Source: Salvator merianae (lineage: Eukaryota > Chordata > Lepidosauria > Squamata > Teiidae). From it: 64,000 bases of DNA. Positions 33,175 through 45,929 of the stretch are shown here, piece after piece. Where the stretch lies: positions 3,743,996 to 3,807,995 of the forward strand of contig QVOM02000103.1 of the NCBI GenBank assembly GCA_003586115.2. The letters run 5' to 3'. The notes beneath the pieces were generated by a model. That model searched no databases. It was not told the DNA's origin and worked only from the letters and a program-made list of their open reading frames with translations. The position numbers were made by a program, and so were the translations under genes. Position 1 is the stretch's first letter; each line of letters starts with the position of its first letter.

Positions 33175-33842
33175 AAAACGGGGTACAACCATGAAATAAG
33201 AAATAAAACAAATAAACTCAAAATGAACAGCATAAAAAATATAGTGCTAGTAAACTTACAAAACCTCTCTCTGATTGTATGAATAATAATAAGCAGATAC
33301 AGCTCAGTAGAAGAAGGTTGTTTACTGCTTCAAGCTGGGAGAGTGCTGTTTCGTAGGTGGATTAGGCATTTGTCTAACTTTAATTTGTTGATAGTGAACT
33401 TTAGTTTGCAAACAGACTGTCAAATGTTTTACTTGGCATGGTCAGCATTCTTCACCATCAAACATGAAGTGAGTAAGAAGAAAATTAAGACGTGCACTTG
33501 CTCCCCCATTGTGCTCTCTGTTGTCATTGCATCGCTGTTGCCCATCTAGTCGGGGGAGGACAGTGCTATGTTAGGTACGTGTGCAGTGCATTGTGAAATC
33601 TGCACACCAACATCATGCGTGTGCTTGATGAAAACGCACACTGGGCTGGATGACCAGCAGCAGGAATGTAGTAGCAATTAAGGACAGCAGGAAGTGCTAT
33701 GGGAACCAGATGCATACCTTGCTTAACTTCTTTCATAATTTTGAAAACAGCTGGATTTGCCATATAACTGAAGTTCAGCACATGCCTAGCTTAAATACAG
33801 TTGCTGATGAGACTTCCCATCTGACTTGAAAACTGTAGCCTT
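33175..33842. other. No gene or recognised repeat
   Basis: Nothing seen beyond short inexact repeats of TGTGCA/GCACAC near 33570-33650. Confidence 0.4.
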
Positions 33843-33845
33843 CGG

Positions 33846-34050
33846 TAAGAACACAAGTAATGACACATTGAATTGGACCCCTGGCAATCTAGAACAGCAG
33901 TCAGTTCTCACAATAGCCAACCAGCTGCACAAGGAAGCCCACCATTAAGAACCAAGCACACAGCTTACTTTGCTAGTACCCTTCCAGCAGCAGGACTTCC
34001 TATTGCTGTCAGGGCTAGTAGCCAATGGTAGTCCTGATGGCATTATGAAG
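33846..34050 (+). repeat. Interspersed 'gaacataagaa' repeat, copy 3 (diverged)
   Basis: AAGAACACAAGTAATGACAC, then TCTCACAATAGCCAACCAGC, GGAAGCCCACCA and GGCTAGTAGCCAATGGTAG follow the block order of the other copies. Confidence 0.55.
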
Positions 34051-34054
34051 AATA

Positions 34055-35515
34055 ATGAAAGAAGAGCCTGTTACTGGTGCCTGTTACTAGCAGTAAAATA
34101 ATTGATTTAAATAATATTTTATTGGCTACTTCTCACTTACTTCTGAGTGTTTCATTCTGAATGTTTTGGCATAAATTTTACCCAGAAATAGAATCCTTCA
34201 GAAATGGTATGTTATTGATTGATCTTCAGAACACTGAGGCAAGTGCTTGTTATAGATTCTTGTCTTAATTTATAATATCATGGATGAAAAATAATAGTTT
34301 TGACAATAATTCTGACTTTATAGAGGCACTCAGTGTGGCATAAACACATTTTTGATAGCGGCTAATGCCAGTGCGAAACAATTATACAGATTTAGCTATT
34401 GCAGGTCCATAAACATCCTGTGAGGGATGACTGTACATATAATAGATGTGTAAAATATACTGCTAGACAAGGAGCCTGCAAAACTTGAAAGTCTGTAGGT
34501 ATAACAATAATTTTAGAAATTGTACTTTTAAAATTTAAAGCAGGTTTTACCTTTTTATTTTTAGAAAAAATGTAAATGGTACTTAAGATATGTGGTGATA
34601 TGGATATGCTAACCAGTACATTTGTTGAATAAAGTGATATTGTGATAAATGAGGCTTTTCTATGTAAAACACATACTAATTTGTTTATTATATTCAAATG
34701 CTCCTCTACCTAGTGAAAAACATTTCATCCCATAAGTTCATCCCATAAGGGGCTATTATCTATTCAGATTATTACAGCACTGAGACCATTTCAGCTCCTT
34801 AGTCCATTTCATTTTAGAAAGTGTGAATGGGCTAGAGAACTCTTTGGGGTTGCAATCATACTTTAGTGGGTGGGGCAGGGGGAGGGGGAGGAGGAGGGTG
34901 TCCCTTTTCCTCTCCACCTTATGGGCATTGTCATTGTAAGGTGGGAGAATGCTGGGCAGTAGACCTAACTGGGAGCTCATATCCAATTACCTTCTTCTGT
35001 ATGCATTGTTGTGCTCTTGGATAGATATTTTGTTTCATTCCTGTCCTGGAAGAGGGCTAAAAAGATGAGGAGGAGGGAGAGGCAGAGAGGGGACAGTCAG
35101 GCCAGCCAAGCAAAAGGGGGCGGCATTCCAATGTGCTCCTTGGCTGCACATGCTGGTGGTGGCTCCCCAGGGGCCACTCATCCAGCTTGGTCCACCTGCT
35201 AGCAGTGAGTTGGCTTGTCATCTCCTCCACTGCTGGCTGGGAGTCAGTTCTCTGCTGCTGTTGATAGACCAGTGCTTGACTTTTGCACAATTCTAGAGTT
35301 ATACATAGTGGCAGCAGAACATTAGGATTTAGGCAGGAACCTGAAAAAAGGCTTCCACCCTGTGCCTGTAGAAAACTCTCCCCATCACCATCATCAAAGT
35401 GCCAGAGCAGTCACCTTTTCAATATCTTCCTGGCTTAGCATCCCCAGTTTGCATTCTAAGTAGAGATTATGGGGTGGCACTGAGACTGGAGGGTCTCTTG
35501 CCTGTGCTGTCTCCA
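34055..35515. other. No gene; G-rich patch
   Basis: A purine-rich GGGGGAGGAGGAGGG patch lies at about 34876-34899. A GC-richer part (35040-35290) has short frames on both strands without motif. A short CATCCCATAAG duplication is at 34727-34750. Confidence 0.4.
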
Positions 35516-35519
35516 CACT

Positions 35520-36722
35520 ACCTTTCACTTTCTAGGACTAAGCCTGACCTCATGGTCTAGCAGAGCGAGGGGGAACAGAAGCATGTTAGTTCCTTCAGAG
35601 GGTGGCAAGGGGAGGCAGTACAGCTGTCTGAAGGAAGTAACCATGAAACAATGGCCTCCTGTGGATTTTAATGCCTGTTCAATAGACATGTGAATAGCTC
35701 TTGCCCACTCACCCGGGTTGGCCCTAGAAACCAAGAGGGGATTGTGGCAACCCTGATGAGTCTTTGCATGAGACAGGAGTGTGTGAGTGAGGAGGAACTG
35801 TGGCAGAACTCTGAAATGGCCACCTGTTGAGTGCCTGTTCAGTAGTCATTTTACATGCCACCAACCAACTCTGGCAGCACATGATAGTCTATGTTTTGCT
35901 GCTGGCTTTTTCACACTGGTTCCATTAACAGTTCCCTCAGTTTACTCAAGTAGTGTGCTTTGTAAATGTGCAAGGAAGAACTGGGGTAGACCCTGTTCTG
36001 CTAGACTGGGGTTGCTATGTTCCCTTTCACTTTATAGGGCCAACCCCAACCACATAGTCTAGCAGAGCAAGAAGGAACTAGGGTGGAACCCGCTCTCGTA
36101 GAGCATCTCCTAAGGAGATGCACCACAGTTGCCATGACCCCCATTTGCTTCCTAGGACCAACCCTGGTGAGTGTGATCTCTCAGAAAGACTGCAGTTTGG
36201 GAACATAGCTGGGCAAGAGCAATTCAGGTGACTATTGAATACAAATTTATGTATATAGCAGGAAGTTATTTCAGAGTTACTTCTTTTGGATGGCTGCTTT
36301 CCAAAGGAACTAACATACTTCCACCCTCAGTTTCTCCTCACTCTGCTAGATCATACAAAGTTGGCCCTGGAAAGTGGGAGGGAATTATGGCAAACCCCAA
36401 CAAGTCTCCAAATGAGATGTGCATGATCTAGCAGAGCAGGTTCTGCCCCAGTTCCTCCTCACTCATTTGCAAAGTAAGCTACTTGATAAACTGTGGGAAC
36501 TGTTAACTGAAGCAGTGTGAAAGAGCCAGCAGCAAAACACCATGTGCTCCCGGAGTTGTGGGTTGGTGACATGTAGGTGATTATTGATTATTTAGAATTG
36601 TTTCCTGTGGATGGCTGTGCTGTTTCCCTTGGCTGCCACTTGAAGGCACTAACATGATTCTGTCCCAGTTCCTCTTCTTTCTGCTAGACCATGCAGTCAG
36701 AATTGGTGCTAAAAAGCCAGGT
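35520..36722. mobile_element. 1.2 kb complex inverted repeat (foldback element)
   Basis: The left half (about 35520-36095) and right half (about 36300-36722) are reversed versions of one another. Marker blocks on the left: CATGGTCTAGCAGAGCGAG (35552), CATGTTAGTTCCTTC (35582), CACCAACCAACTC (35858), TTTTGCTGCTGGC (35895), TTAACAGTTCCC (35925), GGAAGAACTGGGGTAGA (35972). Their complements appear in opposite order on the right (36690, 36650, 36560, 36530, 36497, 36450). The CTAGCAGAG unit itself occurs several times in each half, so the arms contain sub-repeats. No transposase frame and no certain target duplication. Confidence 0.65.
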
Positions 36723-36743
36723 GATATTTTTGGGGCCACCAAA

Positions 36744-36935
36744 GAACATAAGAGGAACCCTGTTGGATCAGGCCACAGCTCATCTAATCCACTTTTTCTG
36801 GGCATTCTCAAGCAAAATATAAAGGCAAAACCTTCACCTGCTCTTGACTCCCTGCAAATGACCATTAGAGGCATCCTGCCAGTCTCTCTAACCTGGAGGA
36901 GGTATCTGCTAGTAGCCGTTACACTCCCATGAGAA
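36744..36935 (+). repeat. Interspersed 'gaacataagaa' repeat, copy 4
   Basis: AAGAACATAAGAGGAACCCTG, GTTGGATCAGG (split), then TCTGGGCATTCTCAAGCA, CTTCACCTGCTCTTGACTCC and AGAGGCATCCTGCC closely follow copy 1 at 1511. It starts 20 bp after the foldback element. Confidence 0.7.
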
Positions 36936-36939
36936 TTCA

Positions 36940-38880
36940 AAATTTTCTTGAAGGGAACACATACAATCACAGAGGAAATAGAGAGGGGAGGGGATGAAAC
37001 AGTTCCCTGTCAGCTGTCTGAGACTGGGAAGACTGGACAGTGTGAACAAAGTCCAACAAGTTGAGTCCAAATGAAAGTGGATGTGTCTAATAAGACAAAC
37101 TCAAATTCAAATCCCGTTGTGCTCTAAGACAGATTATTCTTTTGTTGTCAGTCTACAGCGGAAGATGATGAATAGAAGTATAAGGGCATTGAAGAATCTT
37201 CGCAAACACTCGTTCAGTGACAAAATTTACATACTACACAGCCATGTATCAAATAAGGATAAATTGTAGTTGATGAGTCCATCTAATCTGAATTATATTG
37301 TGTGATTCTGACCATGACCTGTAAGAAATATGGTGCTTACTTCCACAAAAGTGAAATTTGGATTGCAGTATTGATTCTAAGTCGGCATTTTCAATTTCTG
37401 TTATGAAAAGGTGATTTGTTTTTCTTCACCACAAGTCATAACAAGATTCTATTCATATGTAACATGGTTTATCCCAACATATTATTAATGAATTAGTTAA
37501 ATTTTTAGTGTATTAAAAACGAATACTTTCAGTAAGTGTGGACATTTCTCAGTTTGTTTAGACATTCAATCTACCATTTTGTTTATTGAAATTCTGATTT
37601 CAATGATCAGCCATTGTAGTTACTCTAAAAGTTTACCAAGACTCTTCTGTATCAAACGGCTGGTAATCAAATATCTTTCTGCTAATGCAGGCTAGGCTGA
37701 CACATTTAATTGGAAATATCTGATCTCTTTACCATTTCAGCTGTAGGTTTTATGAAGCTTGCACTCATCAAGATGACATTTTGCAAACTTAGCCTCTCTC
37801 CGGTAATGATTAGTTATAGAAAACTGTTCAAAATCAGGTCAGCCATTCTTGCTGACACAAGAATTGAAGAAAGATTGGAGACAGACTAATATTCTGTTTA
37901 AGCTTTTGCTTTTCATAACTGCATATAAGACAATGCTATATGCGGACAAAATGGAAATTTACCTAAAGAAAGATTAAATAATGTGGTGAATAAGTGGTAC
38001 TACTGTGAAGATATATAGATCAGATTCATGGAATTCTGGTCTTGGCAAACTACTTATTTAAAATTGTCATTGAATCTAAAGGCTGTGGCAAGACAAAACA
38101 CTAAATTCCATTTTGGATGGGTGCAAGGTATCCACTTCAATTTCCAAGTGCCAGAGTAATTTTATTACTTTAAACTAGGGTTTGTATGAGTATGCTAACA
38201 TCAAGTTGTGGTCTCTGATCCTGACCTTTTAGGACAAATAACCACAATTTGTGCTTCATTGTTTTTATAAGAAATCATTAAAAAAATACAGTGAAGCAAC
38301 GTTATCACTAAACCAACTACAATAATAAGTAAATTAAATTATTTAAAATTCTTTTATCAGTTTATCATGCTATGATGGAAGGTGGAAAAAGACAGCACCT
38401 GGGTTTTCCAAAGATTTTCTTAGGATGAAGGAACATGCAGTTATTATGCAAAACCTCAGATGGTTTCTCTTGCATAAAAAAATCACTGCTTTTTCTAGCT
38501 ATAAAACCAAAACAACTTTAAATGCAACTTTAAATATTTAAAACTATTTTAGGAGAGCAGATCTTTCTTAAATTCAGAAAATAGCTCTGTAGCAGAACGC
38601 ACCGTGTCTCTTTTTTTTCCACTACAGTAACTTTTTAATTCCATTTTCTGATCTAAGCTATTCTTATTATTTTTTGTATTCTTTTCAGATACTGCACTTC
38701 AAGCGAGATATGTTTTCAGGAACTAATTAGGTATGGATAAGGAGAGATGAATATTTGACTCATTTCAGCTTTTTGGGTGGTAATATAAGACTGTGACAAT
38801 TTATTCACAGATAAATGTTTTTAAATGTTAGATACAAATAGTATGTGACTGGAAGTATAGAAAAGCTCCAGATTCTGGAT
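36940..38880. other. No gene; repeat-poor AT-rich stretch
   Basis: One of the least repetitive parts of the window. No exon or repeat is recognised. If conserved non-coding sequence exists here, only alignment could show it. Confidence 0.4.
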
Positions 38881-38883
38881 GTT

Positions 38884-39062
38884 AAGGTAAAGGCAATGAG
38901 ACCCTTAAGCTGGTGATTCAATATAAACATCCATGCAATGTTTTTGGCAAACTTACAGAAGTAGTTTGCCTTTAAGACCTTCTGTGGAGAAGCTAGGGTT
39001 GGAACCTGCCACCTTGTAGATACAGAAGAAATACTGTTGTCACTGAACTATGGTCTCTCATC
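38884..39062 (-). mobile_element. tRNA-derived SINE
   Basis: The minus strand reads CCATAGTTCAGTGACAACAG (A box), GGCAGGTTCCAACCCTAGC (B box), GGCAAACTACTTCTGTAAG and TTTGCCAAAAACATTGCATG. Same layout as the SINE at 16033 but more worn. Confidence 0.65.
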
Positions 39063-39064
39063 AA

Positions 39065-41885
39065 TATAACTTGTTAAACCTTTAAGATATAGCTCTCTTC
39101 TCCTCTCTATTTTATGGCTCGAACTGTCAAATAAATAATTCATGGCAGACAAAATTTGAAATTGATAGTTTTGCCAGAAGGCATCTCCAGGCAGTGTTCA
39201 AAATAATAGGAAAGCATCAGAATTTATTTTTTTCTTTCTATGCCTGTATTCAGGGTGATAGGTTGTTCTTGTATATTACCTTGTATATTAACAGTTTCAC
39301 TCAAAGCACTGATTTGCTGGCAGTATGTTGCCGTGTATTTTGTGTGATTGAATTGTACTAACTTGGAAAGGAAACCTGCAATTCAAAGCTTGGAATGTTT
39401 ACAAGTAATAAGGCTAATGAAGTTCAATGTTACTTGCTCATAGTGGAGCACATATAGAACCATTTCTAGTTGAAGTTACTTTTAGGTTTTTGTGTGGACA
39501 ACAATAGTGGTCAGGTTTAAGGGGAGGGTAAAAGAATGATTAGCCATTATATCATAGCAAACTGAACTTACTTCCATATTCCAAGAAAGCCCTGTTTATC
39601 ATGGTTTGAAGATCAAAGACTAATAACCGATTATTATTTAGTTCTGCATGCCATATGGCTGCTTGCAGGTGATCATAGCAATCATCATTGTAGAGGAGTT
39701 TTGTTTTAAATCTATTGAGTCACTTCTGACAAAGCGTATATTGCATAGTGATGTACATATTACTTTGTTTAAATCTTCACAAAGATGCAGTGAGTATGTT
39801 TTTATGCTTAAAAACAAAACAAAACAAAAAACTAGGCAAGAGTGAGATAGCTTTATTCAAGAATCTGGGAGAGAGAATTGAACCACAGTGCAGTCTACTC
39901 ATGCTTAGTGGTGGTGGTTTTTTTTTTTTTTTAAATACATTTCATATGCTTATATTTCCTAACCCAAATATAGTTGCTAATTATGAGCTAGAATAGGGAT
40001 AAATAACATGTGATGAAGTAGAATCCAGCTTCCCTCAATCCTAGGTTATGGCAAACACCTAGGCTTTCTTCTAGTCCTGAGATGCTTAACCATATGACTC
40101 AACACATGGTGTTCACGTGGCCTCTAACCGTGATAACTGTGTGGAATTTTGGGTCCAATAAAGGTCTCAGGCCCCTTGCCCCTTCATTAGAGGATATTTC
40201 TAGTATTTCAGGTTTCTTTTTTACATATGTGTTTCCACATAACTGCCTCCTAGGATGCCAGCCACTTCTTTGATGAACCAGCCACAATGGAAAAGAAATG
40301 ACTGTAGCAAATAAAGAGATGTACACCTTTAGTCCTGTGAGTTGTCATATACAGTACAGTACTAGAGAGTTGTATAAATGGCATTCAAAGTTATGAAAAA
40401 AAAGCTAGGTCAGAACATATTAAAAGGATCAAGCATTATCAAGGTATTACTGGCAATGGCCTGACCATGTTTAACTTGTTTGGGAAGTGTTATATCTTGA
40501 GAAACAGCTTAAGCCATTTACCAAAGCTGCCATATGGTCATCTAATAGCAAAAAGTGAAGTCAGATAGATGCCTATAGTTATTCCTTGGGATAATGACAA
40601 GAGGGTATATACAGTAGATGAATTGTTATATGATTAAAATAAGGATTTCACACACCCATACACTCCCTGGGCTGTCTGATTTTTTTTTTTAAAATAAAAT
40701 CCCAGCCAACAAGGTCCTGCTGGTGCCATTGCAAGAGTTATGTGTTTACCAATGAAATGCATCAGATCCTTTCATGTATTACATATATTTGTTTCAAGAG
40801 TAGATCATCTTCTTCCTTTACTTGAACTCTTATGCCATCTAGATGATACACTTGCCATTGCTGTTTCCATGCTTTTCTTTCTTTTTTACTTTATTTTTTT
40901 TAGAAATGGGGTTCTGGTGTTTTATATTCCCAAGAGTTTATAATATATTTCAGAGAAGTCTGACTATTTAAGTGACAGTGAATGGATTCAAATCTATCAG
41001 AGTATTTCTACAAAATGTTTTAAGATATTTGTTGCACCTGGAAATACATGTTACTGTTTGGGGTTAGGCCTCAGATATTCGCCATCTTGGATTCCATGCT
41101 AGGAACAAAATGTGATAATATATAATGTTAAAATGGGTGGGACTTTTTTTTAGAAAAAAGCAATACAGCACTTTATTGAAAAATTGTAAAACTACTGTAC
41201 AGCACTAATAGGTATTTTTTTGAGAGAGATGTCAGCTCTAGCATGATTATTGATTCTTGTTTTGGGGATAATGTGACAGAAGGCTGCCACTAGAAAACAA
41301 TTATTCTGACTGTTCTAAAAGGTTATATGAGATTAAAATGTGCAGATCTAATGTACTGCTTATAAATAAAGTAGGGGAGGCAGGGGAAAAACTCATGTAA
41401 ACAATGTATTTTTTGAAGAAATCAAACTTTCATTCTTAATTCATATTAAAACTCCTTGATATTGCTATAGAGATTTGGAACAAAGAAAGCATTTTCACAG
41501 GAGTCTTGCAAGAAGGCATAGTTTTAGAAATGCTAGAACTATCATTTAAAGCACCTATGGAGATGAAGCAGGATCTTTTTTTAAAAGGTTCTTGTGTTGT
41601 TATAAAGTAACAATGAGAGTCCACAAGCTGTCTACATGAATCATAAACAAACATCTGAAACATGTTAGCAGGACACTTTCTATAGTTAGTGCACAATGAA
41701 AACATTGACAATAAAAATACCTTCTGGAGTACAATGGCAATCTCTGAATACCCTTCCAGTTGGTTCCTGACTACACAAAGGTCATACAATCACACAGAGC
41801 TGATATTTTTAGAATTGTAGCAAGTTTTGAAGTTTATGTGTATTAAAGGTGATGGGCAGTTAGAGAGTAAATCAACTGATGATGC
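39065..41885. other. No gene; simple runs only
   Basis: An (AAAAC)n patch at 39809-39833 and a T-run at 39918-39932 stand out. A 117-codon minus frame at 41436-41789 has no recognisable motif. Confidence 0.4.
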
Positions 41886-42800
41886 AATTACAGCAGTTCC
41901 TCGTTATTCAGGATGATTAGGTTCTTAAAATATCTCATGAATATGAAATCTGTGAATACTAAATCATATCAATAGGAATGGAAAGTTAGGCAGAGAAGTC
42001 TGGAAACTGCAGAATTCTGAAAAATGGTGTAGCTTGTTCCTAAGCCTCCCAAGATCATAGGAGTAATTCCATGAACTCACAAGTGACCAACATGAGAAAT
42101 GCCAAAACATAGAAGTACCAAAGCTCACAGCTGTTAAATGTGCTTGAGTCATGAATTGAGCAGTGTCAGTACTCAGAAATGTGACTTGACTGACACACCA
42201 GAATCCAGAAGTCTGAAAACTGCTGCAACTTGAAATGGTGAAGTAAGAAATTCCACACCGTAGATTTGCCATAGCCCTGAGATTAGAAAGGCAAGAGTGC
42301 CGAAACTTAGAAGTATGTTGAGCCGACTATCTGCGCTTGGCTCCAAACCAAGAGAGGCACTTTGTTTTTTGCTTGCCTCAAAGGTGAGTCAAACTTTGTT
42401 GAGTCTAGTGATTTGGCTTACTAAGGCTTTGATGGCCTTTATGTGGCATGGGGAGGGTTCCTGGAAGAATTCCACAGTTGCTGCCTGATTCTCTTCCTTC
42501 TCCTCCTTGTCAGACTAGGTTCAATACTACAGATTGGAGGTCAAACAGGCCCTGCTTTTGCTACTGGTGCTGCTGCTCCCCCACTGTTGCTGTGTCCTGC
42601 AATAAAGGCCAGTGTGTGGATGTGCAAGTGCCATAAAGTGCTCTATGGCTACTTTGAGGCAGCTCGACACAGCAATAGCAGCAGCAACATCAGTTGCAGA
42701 GGCAGCAGCAAGAGTAGCACTTGTTCCCTCCTGTTCATGGTCCTGAGCCTGGACCAATGAAAAGGATGTTGGGATAGGGAAAGAGGAGGACATGGATGTC
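41886..42800. other. No confident gene; possible mariner-like start and GCA-rich patch
   Basis: CAGCAGTTCCTCGTTATTCAGG at 41893 (22 bases, written as CAGCAGTTCCTCG + TTATTCAGG) recalls Tigger/mariner ends but has no visible partner. From 42560 to 42730 the sequence is rich in GCT/AGC triplets, giving open frames in several phases that are not credible genes. Confidence 0.3.
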
Positions 42801-42876
42801 CTTATGGGTATAAAAGATACCTAGTACACCCATACATTTGGTGAACTCAGTGACCCTAGCCTGAGCTGGCCAGATG

Positions 42877-42934
42877 TCTCAGTAAAGCTTCCTAAGTCAG
42901 TTTGCATCTCAGTAAAGCTTCCCAAGTCAGTTTA
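42877..42934. repeat. Near-perfect 30-bp tandem duplication
   Basis: TCTCAGTAAAGCTTCC.AAGTCAGTTT occurs twice in tandem with one base difference. A TATAAAAGAT word lies 65 bp upstream (42811), so an LTR-like context is possible but unproven. Confidence 0.75.
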
Positions 42935-43886
42935 GTATGCTAAGCTTGGTGAGAGCTGCTCCCCCATTATTTTGCTTGTGGACACCTCTACTTAGAAGTA
43001 GTTTGGCATAAGATGATCAAGAGGATAAAGACAGGAGCTGTGTCATTGGCTTGAATTAATCAACTGAACTTCAGGACCTTCTGAAGGAGTCCCATATGCA
43101 GGTTCTTAACTAAGTAAGGAACAAAATTTCTGTAAGTTGGAGTACTCCCCTGTTTCTAGACATCCAGATTGTATAAGCAGTGAGTAGGCAACACCCAGTT
43201 AAGGGAAAACTATATGTTCATCCTCTGGAGGGCTTACAGAAAAAAGAAAATGACTTCAGGGCACTTCTAGAAGGGGGATCATCTGCATGGAGTTCCCCCT
43301 TCCCAAGACAAACTTGCATTTCCTTCCACTGCAAATACCAAAAATGTATTAAATGTTATGTGTTGTTGTGGTAAACAACAACTATTCTTGGGCCATTAAA
43401 TTAGTGTGGCCAGCACTGTCTGACACTGAAGGCTCAGGTGAGGCTTTAATCTCTTCCATACAACACTCAAAGTTACAATCTTTCTTCTTTCCCCATGTTG
43501 TGCACTGGTCAACCTAGTCCCACAGGAGGCTGGTAGGAAGACCCATTGTAAAAGTACTAAGACATGATAAATGAGGGCTCTGGAAGGCAGCATAGACTCA
43601 TCAGGGATCTAGGAAATTTCAGACAAGTTCTGTAAGTACTTACAGATAAGTTTACTTAGTGTGCTCAGTTAATGCACTGTCTTCACACATAGTTGAGATG
43701 CCTGGATGGACACTTTTACAGAGGTGCCTACCCTAACCTGATAGGCTGGTGTGAGAACTTTGTTATGTCCATGTGGGTATGCAAGGATGTTTGACAAAAC
43801 CTCATGTGGGTGTTACACTTCTTGTCAGACAGTTAATGCTGTTGAAAATGGAGGCAAAGCCTTAGATAGCTTCTGGGGACACCTGA
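42935..43886. other. No gene or recognised repeat
   Basis: Single-copy sequence with no supported feature. Confidence 0.4.
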
Positions 43887-44278
43887 GGGTGTGATCACAC
43901 AGAGTAAAAGGAGACTCAAAGGACTGACAGAAAATTTAAAAAGAACACTTACTGCATCCCCAAGACTCTGATTATCCATCCTTTCCACAGATGGGAAAGA
44001 ATAGTTCTTGGAATGAGAATCTTGTTTGAGGAGAATGGGGCAGGAAGCTACAGAAATGGCTGCTAGGGGCTGACCAATCGAAGAGCCAGAAATCTGGATG
44101 GCTGCATCAAATGTATGACCAGCACTTGTCACTATGGTGGGGTTGCTAGGCTTTTAGGAAGGGATGGTAGGATTTTCTTTTTCTGTTTGAATCCTTATTG
44201 TTTTTGGAAGGTGGCCAAGGGGCACATTTTGCAAAAGCCATTTGAAAAGAGCCCATGTGATCATAGCCTGAGTGAGTG
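43887..44278. mobile_element. 0.4 kb TIR family, copy B
   Basis: The ends are GGGTGTGATCACACAG and, reverse-complemented, GGCTATGATCACATGG, clear terminal inverted repeats. The interior blocks match copy A at 31279 in order. No coding capacity, and no clear target duplication. Confidence 0.7.
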
Positions 44279-44281
44279 GAC

Positions 44282-45104
44282 TGATGTCCTAGGTCTAGTG
44301 GAAAATATGGCTAGGTATGAAATTAGAAGCTCATGGAAAGACAGGTCTTTTTGAAGAATCAGTAGGGCTCTTCTCAGTGTAAGCCCTCTATAGCTTACTT
44401 TTTAGAATCTTTTTGGCAGTGTCTGTGCAGGTAAGATGATCTTATCGACAGTGTTTACTTTGACTTTCAAACAGCACTTGCTAAAGTCTCTTACCAAAGA
44501 CTTCTGAATAAGCTAAATAAGGACAGGTCATTTATGGATAAATAACTGCTTAATGAAGTGGAAGCAAAAGGCAGGAAGAAATTAACATTTCTCAAAGTAG
44601 AGAGATGTAAAAAGTAGCCCTTCCTTTTGTTCATAATAAATCTGGAGTTAGAAGTGAGATGCAAGGTAGCTGAGTTGGCTGAACATATTAAATTGTTTAG
44701 GGTGACAAAAGAGATCAGAAAAAACATTATAAGTTGCTGCAGAAGAATGGCTTCAGAGCTGGGAAGTGACATGTAGAATATGGTTTGATAAAAGCAAAAC
44801 AACAGTTGCACACACTGGAGCAAAAAAAAAGATCCAAGAATCACATATCAATTTGCACAGTCTGAACTGGTATAGGCTATTCAACAAAGTTTTGATGGAT
44901 GCTAAATGAAAACGTTGATGTACTCTGCAGCAACTAAGGGAAAAAAACCCAAAACAAATTTTGAGCCTGTGCTCATTTCAAAAGGGTCTGAAAATAGAAC
45001 TGCAAGTTCATATTGATGTAATGCAAATCTTGCTGTCAGCATAGTATTCATGTGTTAACTTCTGTGAATTTACACTAATTCAAGTCAAAATATCTTCTGA
45101 GTAA
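44282..45104. other. No gene or recognised repeat
   Basis: AT-rich. A minus-strand 117-codon frame (44491-44844) is leucine/serine/phenylalanine-rich without motif. Confidence 0.4.
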
Positions 45105-45114
45105 ATGTATTGTC

Positions 45115-45566
45115 ATGGCACATCTCTCCTTGGGTCCATTGCAGCTAGAATTGTTTATGCACAAAAATGGAAAGGGGATAAAATACCCACAGTAGATGAT
45201 TGGTTGGTTAAAATGATGGACCTTGCTGTGATGGACAAATTGACCAATTTACTGAGAAGCAAGACAGTTGATAAGTTTTATAAAAACTGGAAACCCTTTA
45301 TTGACTTTCTAGAAGAATTAGGGAAAGAACTTATTATTGCTGGATTTGAAAAGTGGAGAGGAGAGAAGACTGACCGGTAGAAGAAAAGAACCAAGAAAAC
45401 AGAAGGGGCAAGCAACATGGAACCTAGAAGAAACTTTTGAAGGAGGAGGAAATCAACATGTAAATAATCTATGAATTTTTTCTTTGGGTCAAATGTATGT
45501 TTTACATATTTTAAATAAAATGAAAGAAAGAAAGAAAGAAAGAAAGAAAAAGAAAGAAAGAAAGAT
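45115..45566 (+). mobile_element. L1-type LINE 3' end with (GAAA)n tail
   Basis: An open frame gives AARIVYAQKWKGDKIPTVDD, DKLTNLLRSKTVDKFYKNWK and FIDFLEELGKELIIAGFEKW before a stop at about 45378; this is the C-terminus of L1 ORF2. A short 3' UTR and a (GAAA)n/(AAAG)n tail (45524-45565) follow. Strongly 5'-truncated. The 5' limit is uncertain by about 15 bp and no target duplication was found. Confidence 0.8.
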
Positions 45567-45659
45567 TTTATCAGTATGTGATTGTTTCTGTTCTTGTTTA
45601 CTTCATAGGTCTGATATGTTTTAAGCCTATTGTGGATCAGATAAACTGAACTCCCACCC

Positions 45660-45925
45660 TGTAGTAATTTATGGAAGATGATGTTTTAAATTTATATACC
45701 ACCTGTCTTTAAACAAACAAGCAAGCAAGCACACAAAACTCACCCCACCCAAAACTCAAGATAATTTAAAATCTGAAAGCAAAAAGTCTGACAATAACAG
45801 TGAACACACACAAAATTCTTAGAATTTAAATAAAAACAACAACAGAAACAACAAAAACAGAAGCAGAAACCAGGAGCACACCCTAGCAATCTCAGGTGAA
45901 GAATAGTCCAAGTTATTGGTTTTAA
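45660..45925 (-). repeat. Possible minus-strand retroposon 3' end
   Basis: TTTATATACCACCTGTCTTT followed by AAACAAACAAGCAAGCAAGC resembles the reversed '...gcggtatataaa' retroposon end. Weak. Confidence 0.3.
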
Positions 45926-45929
45926 ATTA

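Noticed and set aside
36581..36970. 129-codon minus-strand frame
   Set aside because: It spans the right arm of the foldback element and the reverse of an interspersed repeat.
41886..41990. Tigger/mariner-like left terminus
   Set aside because: No complementary right end or TA duplication could be found, so it was not called as an element.
42443..42793. Overlapping frames on both strands with alanine/serine/cysteine-rich content
   Set aside because: Produced by a GCA/GCT-rich patch; several frames are open at once, which is typical of triplet-rich DNA and not of coding sequence.
45105..45380. 91-codon frame that looks protein-like
   Set aside because: It is the C-terminus of L1 ORF2, part of a 5'-truncated LINE, not a host gene.
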